Below, piece after piece: positions 22,428 through 31,763 of a DNA stretch of 64,000 bases; the first letter of the stretch is position 1, and every line of letters begins with the position of its first letter. The DNA is from Nocardioides szechwanensis (lineage in GTDB: Bacteria > Actinomycetota > Actinomycetes > Propionibacteriales > Nocardioidaceae), in assembly GCF_900103935.1 (NCBI RefSeq), contig NZ_FNIC01000006.1:1-64000 (forward strand), read 5' to 3'. The notes beneath the pieces are model-generated. The model was not told the DNA's origin, did not search any database, and saw only the letters and a list, made by a program, of their open reading frames with translations. The position numbers were made by a program, and so were the translations under genes.

Positions 22428-24152
22428 GTGCTCCCGTCGTCCTCTCCCCGCCGCTTCAGCGCGCCCAAAATCATCGGGCCGGCGCTGCTGCTGGTGATGG
22501 TCGCGGTCGGGCTCGCCGTACCCCACGTGGGACTGGCGGCCACGCCGGAGGCGGTCTCGGAGGCGGCTGCCATCGGCCCGGTCACGCCCCAGAAGCCCCG
22601 CGGCAAGCCGAACATCGTGGTCGTGATGGCCGACGACATGCGCGTCGACGAGCTCCTGCACATGCCGTCCCTGCGGGCCGCGGTCGGCAACCACGGGCTG
22701 ACCTTCCAGAACTCCTTCTCGCCCTACCCGTTGTGCTGCCCCGCCCGGGCGTCGTTCCTCACCGGGCGCTACGCCCACAACCACCACGTCTACTGGCACG
22801 AGGCGCCCTACGGCTACGGCGCCTTCGACGACTCCCGCACCCTCGCGACCTCGCTGCGGGCCGCGGGCTACTCGACCGGCTTCGTCGGCAAGTACCTCAA
22901 CCGCTACGGCCCCGCTCGCTCCAAGGTCAGCGGCAAGCGGTCCTTCAAGTACGTGCCTCGGGGCTGGACCGACTGGCGGGCGTCGATCGACGCCACCCAC
23001 GGCCTGGGCGTGCACGGCAGCACCTACAACTACATGGACACCCCGTTCAACGTGAACGGCAAGATCGACAACCGCTACCGCGGTCGCTACCAGTCCAACG
23101 TCATCGGTGACTTCTCCGTCGACATGGCCCGCGGCTTCGGCCGGCGCGCCGAGCCGTTCTTCATGTACGTCAACTACGTCGCCCCGCACTTCGGGGGGCC
23201 GCGTGAGCCCGACGACCCGCCGTCGTTCCTGACCGACGACCGCGGCCGGCGCCAGGACGTCCGGACCCCCGCCCGGCCCCCGTCGGTGCGCGGCCGCTTC
23301 GACGCGCTGATCACCCGCGGCGCCGGGATGCCCAAGGCCGGCGGGTCGAGCGAGCCGGACGTCTCCGACAAGCCCCACGCGTTCAGCCGGCTGCCCGAGC
23401 TCAACGCGAGAGAGCGCGGGGCGCTCGCCGAGCTGACCCGGCAGCGCGCCGAGGCGATCTACGTCATGGACCGGCAGGTGAATCGGCTGATCCGCGAGCT
23501 GAAGCGCTCCGGCGAGTGGGCGAACACGGTCTTCATGTTCACCTCCGACAACGGCTACTACCTGGGCGAGCACCGGCGGCGCAGCGGCAAGGTCCGCGCC
23601 CACGAGCCGTCGCTGCGGGTGCCGTTCCTGGTCACCGGGCCGGGCATGCGCACCAAGGCCAACCGCTACGACCCGATCACCACGATCGACGTCACCGCCT
23701 CGATCCTCGACCTCGCCGGCGCCCGCCCGCCGTACCGCGCCGACGGCACCAGCCGGGTGCCGACCATGCGGCGCGGCGACCGCGGCTGGACCGTACCCGT
23801 GCTCAACGAGTCGACCCACGGCGAGGGGGCCGCCCGCCGTACGCCCGGCTTCGGTGGCCCGCGCACCTCCATCGGCATCCGCACCGTGCGCTACTCCTAC
23901 ATCCGCAACCGCACCGGCGAGCACGAGCTCTACGACCTCAAGCGCGACCCGCTCCAGCTGGACAACGTCCACGGACAGCCCGGCTACGCCGCGGTCGAGC
24001 GCGCGCTGGGCCGCGTCTGGTGGCGCACCCGCAGCTGTGTGGGCCCGGAGTGCCGCGTGCTGCTCCCGCGCGTGCTCCGCGCCGGCTCCGCGCTCGAGGC
24101 CAAGCTGACGCGCGGCTACTGGCAGCGGGTCCGGCGGGTCTACGGGTTCTGA
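22428..24152 (+). CDS. Secreted arylsulfatase-family protein
   Basis: 574 aa. A basic start and one hydrophobic segment (residues about 16-37, ending VGLAVPHVGLA) form a signal peptide or anchor. NIVVVMADDMRVDELLHMP is the sulfatase metal site. The motif PLCCPARASFLTGR contains CxPxR, in which the first Cys (residue 103 here) would be converted to formylglycine. FTSDNGYYLGEHR is the second metal site. The protein probably hydrolyses a sulfate or phosphate ester outside the cell. GTG 22422 is an alternative start. The stop overlaps the convergent PH-domain gene by 13 bases. Confidence 0.92.
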   Translation: MLPSSSPRRFSAPKIIGPALLLVMVAVGLAVPHVGLAATPEAVSEAAAIGPVTPQKPRGKPNIVVVMADDMRVDELLHMPSLRAAVGNHGLTFQNSFSPYPLCCPARASFLTGRYAHNHHVYWHEAPYGYGAFDDSRTLATSLRAAGYSTGFVGKYLNRYGPARSKVSGKRSFKYVPRGWTDWRASIDATHGLGVHGSTYNYMDTPFNVNGKIDNRYRGRYQSNVIGDFSVDMARGFGRRAEPFFMYVNYVAPHFGGPREPDDPPSFLTDDRGRRQDVRTPARPPSVRGRFDALITRGAGMPKAGGSSEPDVSDKPHAFSRLPELNARERGALAELTRQRAEAIYVMDRQVNRLIRELKRSGEWANTVFMFTSDNGYYLGEHRRRSGKVRAHEPSLRVPFLVTGPGMRTKANRYDPITTIDVTASILDLAGARPPYRADGTSRVPTMRRGDRGWTVPVLNESTHGEGAARRTPGFGGPRTSIGIRTVRYSYIRNRTGEHELYDLKRDPLQLDNVHGQPGYAAVERALGRVWWRTRSCVGPECRVLLPRVLRAGSALEAKLTRGYWQRVRRVYGF

Positions 24153-24601
24153 GGGCGGTCGACGAGCGCACGGAGCTGGCGCAGCGCGCGCTTGGCGCGC
24201 TCACCGTCGGAACCCTGGATCGCCATGACCGACGCGGTCGTGCCGTCGGCGAGGTCGAGGGTCACCCACGGGGCTCCCGGCGGCATCCGGACCGCGATGA
24301 TCTGCTCCCACGCGTAGGTGTGGCGCCGGTAGCCGTTGACCACCACGAGCCCGTCGATCTCCGCATCCGCGCGTGAGCGCGCCAGCGCGTGGATCACGGA
24401 GGCGGCCAGGAGCCCGAACGCGACCACGGTGCCCCGCTGGAACGGCGTCACCGCGGCCCGCGTCTCGGCGTCGAAGCCCACCCACAGGAAGACCGTGATC
24501 ACCAGGACGACGGCGCCGGCCACGATGCCGGCGATCCGCGGGCCCAGCGGCCGCCACGTGTGCGGCAGCGGGACCAGCGACGGCTCAGAGTCGGCAGGCA
24601 T
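24140..24601 (-). CDS. PH-domain-like membrane protein
   Basis: 153 aa. Two hydrophobic segments (about 22-44 and 56-75) precede a soluble part of bacterial PH-domain type: EIDGLVVVNGYRRHTYAWEQIIAV then PWVTLDLADGTTASVMAIQGSDGERAKRAL. Function unknown. ATG 24601 overlaps the hisG stop by 17 bases, so it is probably the last gene of hisE-hisG. A PH-domain gene after hisG is a common actinobacterial arrangement as I know it. Confidence 0.75.
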   Translation of the reverse strand: MPADSEPSLVPLPHTWRPLGPRIAGIVAGAVVLVITVFLWVGFDAETRAAVTPFQRGTVVAFGLLAASVIHALARSRADAEIDGLVVVNGYRRHTYAWEQIIAVRMPPGAPWVTLDLADGTTASVMAIQGSDGERAKRALRQLRALVDRPQNP

Positions 24602-25433
24602 GGATGTCGGTGGTGAGGATCCCGCGCGCACCGATGCCGTAGAGCTCGTCCATCAGGCGCTGGGCGCCGGCCCGCGGGACCATGGCGCGGACGGCGACCC
24701 AGCCCTCGCGATGCAGCGGGGAGATGGTCGGACCCTCGATGCCGGGCGTCAGCGCCACGGCGGTCGTCACGTGCTGCTCCTCGATGTCGTAGTCCATCAT
24801 CACGAAGCTGCGTGCCACGAGGACACCGTCGACGCGGCGCTTGAAAATCTCGAAGTCGGCCGGCACGTTGCCGTTGCGGGTGATGAGCACCGCCTCGGAC
24901 TCCAGGATCGGCTCCCCGAACGTCTCCAGGCCGGCCTGGCGCAAGGTGCTGCCGGTCTCGACCACGTCGGCGATCACGTCGGCGACGCCGAGCTGGATGC
25001 TGGACTCCACCGCCCCGTCCAGCCGGGTGACGGTGGCCTCGATGCCGCGCTCCTCGAGGAACGCGCGCACGATCCCGACGTACGACGTGGCGATGCGGGT
25101 GCCCGCGAGCTGCCCCAGGTCGGTGAACTTGCCGACCGGCCCGGCGAAGCGGAACGTGCTCCGCCCGAAGCCGAGGTTGAGCGACTCCTCGGCCTTGGCG
25201 CCGGAGTCGCGCAGGAGGTCGCGGCCGGTGATGCCGACGTCGAGGGTGCCCTCGCCGACGTACAGCGCGATGTCGCGCGGGCGCAGGTAGAAGAACTCGA
25301 CGCCGTTCTCGGCGTCGATGAGCGTCAGCTCCTTGGAGTCCGTGCGCTGGCGGTAGCCGGACTCACGCAGGATGTCGGACGCGGACTGGGACAGCGACCC
25401 CTTGTTGGGGACCGCGACTCGCAAGAGGGACAT
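24585..25433 (-). CDS. hisG: ATP phosphoribosyltransferase, long form
   Basis: First and feedback-controlled step of histidine synthesis: ATP plus PRPP. It is 282 aa, the long form with its own C-terminal regulatory domain (about 205-282), so no HisZ is needed. VAVPNKGSLSQSA starts the catalytic fold. The GVADVIADVVETGSTLRQAGL segment contains the PRPP-binding loop. ATG 25433 follows hisE by ten bases. Confidence 0.98.
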   Translation of the reverse strand: MSLLRVAVPNKGSLSQSASDILRESGYRQRTDSKELTLIDAENGVEFFYLRPRDIALYVGEGTLDVGITGRDLLRDSGAKAEESLNLGFGRSTFRFAGPVGKFTDLGQLAGTRIATSYVGIVRAFLEERGIEATVTRLDGAVESSIQLGVADVIADVVETGSTLRQAGLETFGEPILESEAVLITRNGNVPADFEIFKRRVDGVLVARSFVMMDYDIEEQHVTTAVALTPGIEGPTISPLHREGWVAVRAMVPRAGAQRLMDELYGIGARGILTTDIHACRL

Positions 25434-25443
25434 GGAACAACCT

Positions 25444-25707
25444 TCAGAGGTGGGCGTAGACGTCGTCGAGCTCGATGCCGCTGGCCAGCATCAGCACCTG
25501 GGCGTGGTAGAGCAGTTGGCTGATCTCCTCGGCCGCCCGCTCCTTGCCCTCGTGCTCGGCGGCCATCCAGGACTCGGCGGCCTCCTCGACCAGCTTCTTG
25601 CCGATGGCATGCACCCCGGCGTCGAGCGCGCGCACGGTGTCGGATCCATCGGGGCGGGTCCGAGCCTTGTCGCTCAGCTCGGCCCAGAGCTCGTCGAACG
25701 TCTTCAC
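25444..25707 (-). CDS. hisE: Phosphoribosyl-ATP pyrophosphatase
   Basis: Second step of histidine synthesis: hydrolyses PR-ATP to PR-AMP. It is 87 aa, an all-alpha NTP pyrophosphatase (MazG-like) with [16 protein letters not shown] and [14 protein letters not shown] supplying the metal-binding Glu/Asp residues. GTG 25707 is seven bases after TAGGCT (25720-25715), a leaderless start. It leads the hisE-hisG pair; hisI is elsewhere. Confidence 0.97.
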   Translation of the reverse strand: MKTFDELWAELSDKARTRPDGSDTVRALDAGVHAIGKKLVEEAAESWMAAEHEGKERAAEEISQLLYHAQVLMLASGIELDDVYAHL

Positions 25708-25766
25708 GGGCCTCAGCCTACGGTCCGGGCGCGCTACGGCCGCTCCCGGGCGTGGGGCGCGAGACG

Positions 25767-26255
25767 TCAGGCCTCGTAGCCGCGCTTGACGCGCTTGAGG
25801 GTCTGCGCGGTCAGCAGCGCCGCGGCGGTCGCCTCGTAGCCCTTGTCCTCCGCGGAGCCCTGGAGCCCGGCGCGGTCGAGGGCCTGCTGCTCGGTGTCGC
25901 AGGTGAGTACGCCGAAGCCGACCGCGGTCTGGTGGTCCAGCGCGACCCGGGTCAGGCCGTCGGTCGCGGCGGAGCACACGTAGTCGAAGTGCGGCGTGCC
26001 GCCGCGGATGACCACGCCCAGGGCCACCACGGCGTCGTACCCCTGCGTGGCCAGGGCCGCGGCCACGACCGGGAGCTCGAACGTGCCCGGGACGCGGACC
26101 ACGACGGGCGCCTCGACGGAGTGGGCGCTCAGCGCCCGCTCGGCGCCGGCCACGAGGCCGTCCATCACCTGGGTGTGCCAGCTCGCGGCGACGACGGCGA
26201 CCCGCAGGTCGTGGCAGTCGACGGGTTCCTGGGTGGGTGCTCCGTGGCCACTCAT
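25767..26255 (-). CDS. ribH: 6,7-dimethyl-8-ribityllumazine synthase
   Basis: Penultimate riboflavin step. It is 162 aa, with [16 protein letters not shown] and [14 protein letters not shown] forming the active site. The His in TPHFDYV is the catalytic one by family. ATG 26255 is in an ATGA overlap with ribBA. It is the last gene of the rib operon and forms the multimeric shell around riboflavin synthase in many bacteria. Confidence 0.98.
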   Translation of the reverse strand: MSGHGAPTQEPVDCHDLRVAVVAASWHTQVMDGLVAGAERALSAHSVEAPVVVRVPGTFELPVVAAALATQGYDAVVALGVVIRGGTPHFDYVCSAATDGLTRVALDHQTAVGFGVLTCDTEQQALDRAGLQGSAEDKGYEATAAALLTAQTLKRVKRGYEA

Positions 26256-27529
26256 CAGATGACTCCCCTGTCGTGGTCGGCTTGGTCGGATCGGTCGTTG
26301 TCGAGGTCGGGCAGGTGGTGGCCCATGCGGTCGCGCTTGGTCAGCAGGTAGGCGAGGTTGTGGTCGTTGGGGTGCGGGGTCAGCGGGACCCGCTCGGCGA
26401 CCTTGATCCCGAAGTCCTCGAGGTTGTCGACCTTGTCGGGGTTGTTGGTCATCAGCCGCACGCTCTCGACCTTGAGGTCGCGCAGGACCTGGGTGGCCGT
26501 GCCGTAGTGGCGCGCGTCGGCCGGCAGCCCGAGGTCGAGGTTGGCGTCGACGGTGTCGCGGCCGCCGTCCTGGAGCTGGTAGGCCTGCAGCTTGGCCACC
26601 AGGCCGATCCCACGGCCCTCGTGCCCGCGCAGGTAGACCACCACGCCACGCCCTTCGGCCACGATCCGCTCCAGGGCCTCGTCGAGCTGCGGGCCGCAGT
26701 CGCAGCGGCTGCTGCCGAACACGTCGCCGGTGAGGCACTCCGAGTGCACCCGGGTCAGGACCGGGTCGGAGCCGCCCACGTCGCCGTAGACCAGCGCGAT
26801 GTGCTCGCTGCCGTCGACCGTGATCCGGTAGCCGTACGCCGTGAAGTCGCCGTGGCGGGTCGGCAACCGGGTCTCGGCGACCCGCTCGACGAGGTTCTCG
26901 TGGCGGCGCCGGTAACGCACCAGGTCGTCGATCGAGATCATCGCCAGCCCGTGCTCGTCGGCGAACTCCCGCAGCTCGGGCGCGCGCTTCATGGTGCCGT
27001 CGTCGTTGACCACCTCGACCAGGACCCCGGCAGGCGTGAGGCCGGCGAGGGTGGCCAGGTCGACGGCCGCCTCGGTGTGGCCGCGGCGTACGAGCACGCC
27101 GCCCTCGCGGTAGCGCAGCGGGAACACATGGCCCGGCCGGGTGATCTCCCACGGCTCGGTCGCGGAGTCGGCGAGCACCCGCACGGTGTGGGCCCGGTCG
27201 GCCGCGGAGATGCCGGTGCTGACGCCGTCGCGGGCGTCGACCGAGATCGTGTAGGCGGTGCGGAGCTTGTCCTTGTTGTGCGGCGTCATCAGCGGGATCT
27301 CCAGCCGGTCGAGCATGTCGGCCGGCATCGGCACGCAGATCACCCCGCTGGAGTAGCGGATCGTGAAGGCCATCAGCTCCGGCGTCGCCTTGCTGGCGGC
27401 GAAGATGATGTCGCCCTCGTTCTCGCGGGTCTCGTCGTCGACGACCACCACGGCCTTGCCGTCGGCGATGTCGGCGATCGCGCGCTCGATGCTGTCGAGG
27501 CGGACCTTCCCGTGCTGGTGGTTGGTCAT
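26255..27529 (-). CDS. ribBA: Bifunctional DHBP synthase / GTP cyclohydrolase II
   Basis: Makes both riboflavin precursors. Residues about 10-210 are 3,4-dihydroxy-2-butanone-4-phosphate synthase, with DETRENEGD at 32-40 and the [16 protein letters not shown] stretch. Residues about 215-405 are GTP cyclohydrolase II, with zinc Cys at 265, 276 and 278 in [17 protein letters not shown] and [10 protein letters not shown] after it. It is 424 aa. It overlaps ribE and ribH by four bases each. Confidence 0.98.
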   Translation of the reverse strand: MTNHQHGKVRLDSIERAIADIADGKAVVVVDDETRENEGDIIFAASKATPELMAFTIRYSSGVICVPMPADMLDRLEIPLMTPHNKDKLRTAYTISVDARDGVSTGISAADRAHTVRVLADSATEPWEITRPGHVFPLRYREGGVLVRRGHTEAAVDLATLAGLTPAGVLVEVVNDDGTMKRAPELREFADEHGLAMISIDDLVRYRRRHENLVERVAETRLPTRHGDFTAYGYRITVDGSEHIALVYGDVGGSDPVLTRVHSECLTGDVFGSSRCDCGPQLDEALERIVAEGRGVVVYLRGHEGRGIGLVAKLQAYQLQDGGRDTVDANLDLGLPADARHYGTATQVLRDLKVESVRLMTNNPDKVDNLEDFGIKVAERVPLTPHPNDHNLAYLLTKRDRMGHHLPDLDNDRSDQADHDRGVI

Positions 27530-28158
27530 GACTGCTCCTTGCTGGGGTCGTGCGCGTATGCCTGGATGAGCTTCTCGACGTGCTTGGCGATGATGTCGAC
27601 CTCGAGGTTGACCCGGTCGCCGGGTTGGCGCAGGCCGAGGGTGGTGCGGGCGAGCGTCTCGGGGATGAGGCTGACCGTGAAGGTGTCGCCCCGGACCTCG
27701 ACGACGGTCAGGCTCACGCCGTCGACGGTGATGGAGCCCTTGTCGACCAGGTAGCGCCCGAGGCTCCCCTTCGCGTCCGGCGCCGGCAGTGAGATCTCGA
27801 CGACCTCCCAGTGCTCGCTGGGCGTCCGGCTCACGACGTGGCCGACGCCGTCGACGTGGCCCTGCACGATGTGGCCACCGAGGCGCTTCTCGGCGGTGAC
27901 CGCGCGCTCGAGGTTGACCCGGTCGCCCGGGCGCACGCCGTGGAGGCTGGTCTTGTCGAGCGTCTCCTGCATGACGTCGGCGGTCCACTTGAGGCCGTCG
28001 TGCGAGACCACCGTCAGGCAGCAGCCGTTGACCGAGATGGAGTCGCCCAGACCGGCGTCGTCCAGGACGGTGGACGCCTGCACCGTGAGCCGGATGGCGT
28101 CGCCCTGGTCCTCGACGGCGGCGACGGTGCCGAGCTCTTCGACGATTCCGGTGAACAT
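27526..28158 (-). CDS. ribE: Riboflavin synthase alpha chain
   Basis: Dismutates two lumazines to riboflavin. It is 210 aa with two similar barrel halves: [10 protein letters not shown] with NGCCLTVV, and VDGVGHVVS with [10 protein letters not shown]. The Cys in GCCLTV and the N-terminal MFTGIVE are conserved active-site elements. It starts one base after the ribD stop. The gene is named ribC in some organisms. Confidence 0.98.
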   Translation of the reverse strand: MFTGIVEELGTVAAVEDQGDAIRLTVQASTVLDDAGLGDSISVNGCCLTVVSHDGLKWTADVMQETLDKTSLHGVRPGDRVNLERAVTAEKRLGGHIVQGHVDGVGHVVSRTPSEHWEVVEISLPAPDAKGSLGRYLVDKGSITVDGVSLTVVEVRGDTFTVSLIPETLARTTLGLRQPGDRVNLEVDIIAKHVEKLIQAYAHDPSKEQS

Positions 28159-28159
28159 G

Positions 28160-29194
28160 TCAGGCTCCCTGCGGGGTCATGGTGAGGCGGATGTTGGGCT
28201 CTTCGCCCTCGATGCCGGGCAGCACGGTGATGTCGGTGACCGTGGGACGCAACGCCCCGGCGATGGTGCTGATTCCGAGGTCGGCGACGGCTGCGCTGCC
28301 GGCGCCGAGCAGCATGGGGGCGACGTACGTGACGATCTCGTCGACCAGGCCGGCCCGCAGGAACGCCGCAGCGAGGGTCGGCCCGCCCTCGAGGAAGACG
28401 TGCTGCCGGTCGCGGGCGAAGAGCTCCTTGAGCGCGGTCACCGGGTCGCGGGTGCGCAGGTGCAGGTCGAGACCGTGGTCGGCTAGGTCGCGCTCCCCCA
28501 TCACGACGCGCAGCGGCTGGAGCGCCAGGGGCTGGTCGTCGTCGTCGCGCACGCTGAGCCGGGGGTGGTCGACGGCGACCGTGTTGGTGCCGACCAGCAT
28601 CACGTCGCACAGCGCCCGCAGCCGGTGGGTGTCGCGGCGGGCGGCCGTGCCGGAGACCCAGCGCGACGTGCCGTCGGCGGCGGCGCTGCGGCCGTCCAGC
28701 GTGGTGGCAAACTTCCAGGTCACGAACGGACGCTGGTGGTCGGTGGCGAACGTCCACACCCGGTTGACCTCACGGGCCTCCGCGGCGAGCAGCCCGCTCT
28801 CGACCTCGATGCCCGCGGCACGCAGCGTGTCGGCTCCCCCGCGGGCGACCGGGTTGGGGTCCTCCTGGGCGAACACCACCCGGCGTACGCCGGCGGCCAC
28901 CAGCGCCTGCGAGCACGGCCCGGTGCGCCCGGTGTGGTTGCACGGCTCGAGGGTGACGACCGCCGTGGTGCCCCGCGCCGCCTCGCCCGCGTGGGCCAGC
29001 GCGTCGGCCTCGGCATGCGCCGTGCCCGCGCCGCGGTGATAGCCCTCCGCGACCGTCGCTCCGGTGTCGTCGAGCAGCACGCACCCCACCCGCGGGTTGG
29101 GCCCCAGTGGGACGCCGGGCGTGACCGCGAGCTCGAGGGCGCGGGTCATCGCCGCCTGCTCGGCCGGCCAGAAGGTGCCTGGCGTGAAAGTCAT
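28160..29194 (-). CDS. ribD: Bifunctional diaminohydroxyphosphoribosylaminopyrimidine deaminase / reductase
   Basis: 344 aa. The deaminase domain is at about 10-140, with zinc motifs HAEADAL and PCNHTGRTGPC. The RibD-type reductase is at about 150-344, with VTWKFATTLDGRSAA, TNTVAVDHPRL and FLEGGPTLAAAFL. Start ATG 29194 follows a GAGGGCAGGAC ribosome-binding site. It is the first gene of the rib operon, under an FMN riboswitch. Confidence 0.97.
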   Translation of the reverse strand: MTFTPGTFWPAEQAAMTRALELAVTPGVPLGPNPRVGCVLLDDTGATVAEGYHRGAGTAHAEADALAHAGEAARGTTAVVTLEPCNHTGRTGPCSQALVAAGVRRVVFAQEDPNPVARGGADTLRAAGIEVESGLLAAEAREVNRVWTFATDHQRPFVTWKFATTLDGRSAAADGTSRWVSGTAARRDTHRLRALCDVMLVGTNTVAVDHPRLSVRDDDDQPLALQPLRVVMGERDLADHGLDLHLRTRDPVTALKELFARDRQHVFLEGGPTLAAAFLRAGLVDEIVTYVAPMLLGAGSAAVADLGISTIAGALRPTVTDITVLPGIEGEEPNIRLTMTPQGA

Positions 29195-29283
29195 GTCCTG
29201 CCCTCGGGTCCGTGCGTGGACTCCGGGGCGGACGGCGGCGCCGGACACACCAACTGCTCGTGCGTCGACGTCACCTGCGTGCG

Positions 29284-29422
29284 CTTCCCATCCGGACTTT
29301 AACCGTCGGTCCAGGAATCACACCTGGTCAACCGGTCACTGGCTGTGACCGGGTCGCGGACTTCCGAGCGAAGCAAGGCTTCGAACGGATCACCGCCGGC
29401 TCGGAATTGCACCGACCCCAGA
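29284..29422 (-). promoter_or_regulatory. FMN riboswitch (RFN element)
   Basis: The minus strand shows the conserved RFN pieces in order: GGGGTCGGTGCAATTCCGA, GCCGGCGGTGATCC, then a variable stem built on GGTCAC/GTGACC, GTGATTCCTGGACCGACGGT, and finally AAAGTCCGGATGGGA. It ends about 90 bases before ribD. FMN binding should switch off ribDEBAH. No T-rich terminator was seen between aptamer and ribD, so control at the ribosome-binding site is more likely than termination. From 29195 to 29576 no gene is present: bases 29195-29283 are the expression platform and 29423-29565 hold nothing I can name. Confidence 0.95.
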
Positions 29423-29565
29423 GCACGCGAGTTGTTAGCTCGTCAGGGACAAGCCTGCCACATCGCTTGAGCGGACGGTGCGGGTGCCCGGATGTCGGCC
29501 ACCCTCCGCTGCCAGGTGGAGGCCCTGCCTGTGGAGAGAGCCGGCAACCGGGAGCAGGACGTGGT

Positions 29566-29581
29566 GGCATGACGTCATGCC
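29566..29581. promoter_or_regulatory. Perfect 16-base palindrome over the TetR start codon (candidate operator)
   Basis: GGCATGACGTCATGCC is identical to its reverse complement, and it contains the ATG (29577-29579) of the TetR-type gene. TetR-family regulators usually bind palindromes of this size at their own promoters. The element is therefore probably an autoregulatory operator, even though the gene itself is broken. Confidence 0.6.
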
Positions 29582-30160
29582 GCGCCTGCTCGACACCGAG
29601 TCCCGCACTAACACCGTGGTGCGCGCCATCAACGACCTCCTCGCCAGGGACGGCGCCGCCGGACTGACCATGCGCGCGATCGGCCGGGAGAGCCGAATCA
29701 GCCCGGCTCGTTGACCATGCACTACGCCTCACGCGAGCACCTGCTCCGCGTGGCCGCTCATCGCACGGGCCGGGCGCGACGCGACGAGATCTCTCGCCGC
29801 AGCTACACCGCGCAGGCGCTGGCCTTCCTGCCGCGTGATCCCGACGAGATCGTCGAGGCGCGCGTCTGGCTGAGCCGGTGCGATCTCGGTCGCAGCGCGG
29901 AGTCGCTGTCGGAGACGATCCGGGAGGCGCGGGCAGAGGAGGTCGGGATTCTTGCGCGGGCCTTCGACTACCACCTGGCCCGCCCCGAGCTGGATGCCCT
30001 GTACGCGCTACTCGAAGGACTCACTGCAGCCGTGTGCGCGGCGTTGGACCCGATGCCGCTCGAGACCGCCAGGGCGATCGCGACGACGGGTCAGGAGCGC
30101 GCCGCCTCCGCGGCGGCCCGGAGCTCGGCGACCATCCGGTCGGGGTCGTCGGCGGAGTAG
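29577..30160 (+). pseudogene. TetR-family transcriptional regulator, frameshifted
   Basis: The first frame gives MPRLLDTESRTNTVVRAIN through LTMRAIGRESRISPAR and then a stop at 29712-29714. The next frame continues GSLTMHYASREHLLRVAAH, exactly the expected end of a TetR helix-turn-helix. One extra G in CCCGGCTCG (29702-29710) would join the two into an about 195-aa regulator. The second part runs through the ligand domain (about 150 aa) and reads 70 bases into the convergent rpe gene. This is either a true single-base loss or a sequencing error. If intact it would regulate a neighbour or itself. Confidence 0.8.
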
Positions 30161-30753
30161 ACCGCGGAACCCGCGACAAAGGTGTCGGCGCCCGCCTCGG
30201 CGCAGCGCTCGATCGTCTCGAGGGACACCCCGCCGTCGACCTGGAGCCAGGTCTCGATGCCGTGCTTGTCGAGCATCGCCCGGGCCGCCCGGATCTTGGG
30301 CAGGCACAGGTCCAGGAACTTCTGGCCGCCGAAGCCGGGCTCGACGGTCATGATCAGCAGCATGTCGAGCTCGGGGAGCAGGTCCTCGTAGGGCTCGATC
30401 GGGGTGGCCGGCCGTAGGGCCATGCTGGCCCGGGCGCCGGCGGCCCGGATCTCGCGGGCGAGCCGCACGGGCGCCTTGGCCGCCTCGACGTGGAACGTGA
30501 CCGACCCGCAGCCGGCGTCGACGTACTCCAGGGCGTTGCGGTCGGCGTCCTCGATCATCAGGTGCGCGTCGAGGGGGATGTCGGTCGAGCGGGCGAGGGC
30601 CTCGACCATGGTCGGCCCGAACGTCAGGTTGGGGACGAAGTGGTTGTCCATCACGTCGACGTGCACCCAGTCGGCGCTGCCGATGCGTGCGACCTCCTCG
30701 CCCAGCCGGGCGAAGTCGGCGTTGAGGATGCTCGGCGTGATCTGGATTCCCAC
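30091..30753 (-). CDS. rpe: Ribulose-phosphate 3-epimerase
   Basis: Interconverts ribulose 5-phosphate and xylulose 5-phosphate. It is a 220-aa TIM barrel: [35 protein letters not shown] with metal-binding His and Asp, [12 protein letters not shown] with the catalytic Asp-type region, and [14 protein letters not shown] 30753 is six bases after TAGGCT (30765-30760), a leaderless start. The 3' end overlaps the broken TetR gene. Confidence 0.97.
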   Translation of the reverse strand: MGIQITPSILNADFARLGEEVARIGSADWVHVDVMDNHFVPNLTFGPTMVEALARSTDIPLDAHLMIEDADRNALEYVDAGCGSVTFHVEAAKAPVRLAREIRAAGARASMALRPATPIEPYEDLLPELDMLLIMTVEPGFGGQKFLDLCLPKIRAARAMLDKHGIETWLQVDGGVSLETIERCAEAGADTFVAGSAVYSADDPDRMVAELRAAAEAARS

Positions 30754-30779
30754 GGGCCCAGCCTAGGGCCGAGGGGGCC

Positions 30780-31748
30780 TCAGGCCTCCTCCGGCTCCTC
30801 GGGCGTCTCGTACCCCTCACGCTCGTCGCGGTCGGCCCAGTCGAGCAGCGGGGTGATGTCGAAGGGATGGTCGTCGATGTCCTCGTGCAGGTCACCGAGC
30901 TCGGCGAAGCGCGCGGGAACGGTGAAGATCGTGAAGTCGTGGGGATCGACATCGTCGATCTCGTCCCAGCGGACCGGGGTGGAGACCCGGGCGTCGGGGA
31001 CGCCGCGTACCGAGTAGGCGGCCGCGATCGTGTGGTCACGGGCGTTCTGGTTGTAGTCGACGAAGAGGTGGTGCGGGTCGCGGTCCTTGCGCCACCAGGT
31101 GGTGGTGACGTCGTCGGGTGCGCGCCGCTCGACCTCGCGCGCGAACGCGAGCGCCGCTCGGCGGACGACCTTGTGGCCGTGGTCGGGAGGGATCCGCACG
31201 TAGATGTGCAGCCCGGAGCCGCCGCTGGTCTTGGGGTAGCCGACCGCACCGAGCTCGTCGAGAATCTCGTGGGCGACGTGCGCGACGCGCTGCACCTGCG
31301 CGAAGTCCGAGAGCGGGCCGGGGTCGAGGTCGATGCGCCACTCGTCGGGGCTCTCGGGGTCCTCGCGACGGCTGTTCCACGGGTGGAACTCCACCGTCGA
31401 CATCTGGACCGCCCAGATCACCGACCCGAGCTCGGTGACGCACAGCTCGTCGGCGGTCCGGTCCCAGCGTGGGAAGTGCAGCCGCACGGTCTCGACCCAC
31501 GGGGGCGCGCCGGCGGGCAGCCGCTTCTGGTGCACCTTGTCGCCGGACAGACCCTTCGGGAAGCGATGCAGCATGCAGGGCCGCTCGAACAGGGCGTTGA
31601 CGATGCCGGGGCCGACGGCGAGGTAGTAGTCGACCAGGTCGGCCTTCGTGGCACCCGACTCCGGGAAGTAGACCCGGTCCGGGTTGCTGACGCGGATCAC
31701 CCGATCGTCCACCTCGACCTCGATCGCGGGCGACTTGCCGGTCACCAT
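30780..31748 (-). CDS. LigD-type DNA polymerase/primase domain protein (stand-alone)
   Basis: 322 aa archaeo-eukaryotic primase-like polymerase of the LigD PolDom family. VSNPDRVYFPESGATKADLVDYY is the family start. The catalytic Asp pair is in RIDLDPGP (Asp140 and Asp142). SGGSGLHIYV (174-183) binds nucleotide. There is no ligase or nuclease domain. Relatives fill gaps in non-homologous end joining or base-excision repair. No Ku or ligase gene is nearby in this window. It lies 15 bases after rsmB and before rpe. Confidence 0.9.
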   Translation of the reverse strand: MVTGKSPAIEVEVDDRVIRVSNPDRVYFPESGATKADLVDYYLAVGPGIVNALFERPCMLHRFPKGLSGDKVHQKRLPAGAPPWVETVRLHFPRWDRTADELCVTELGSVIWAVQMSTVEFHPWNSRREDPESPDEWRIDLDPGPLSDFAQVQRVAHVAHEILDELGAVGYPKTSGGSGLHIYVRIPPDHGHKVVRRAALAFAREVERRAPDDVTTTWWRKDRDPHHLFVDYNQNARDHTIAAAYSVRGVPDARVSTPVRWDEIDDVDPHDFTIFTVPARFAELGDLHEDIDDHPFDITPLLDWADRDEREGYETPEEPEEA

Positions 31749-31763
31749 GTCAGGGCCGCCATG

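Noticed and set aside
29423-29565. Small gene between the riboswitch and the TetR start
   Set aside because: Frames here have no RBS, no codon bias and no recognisable protein; the stretch is best left as non-coding.
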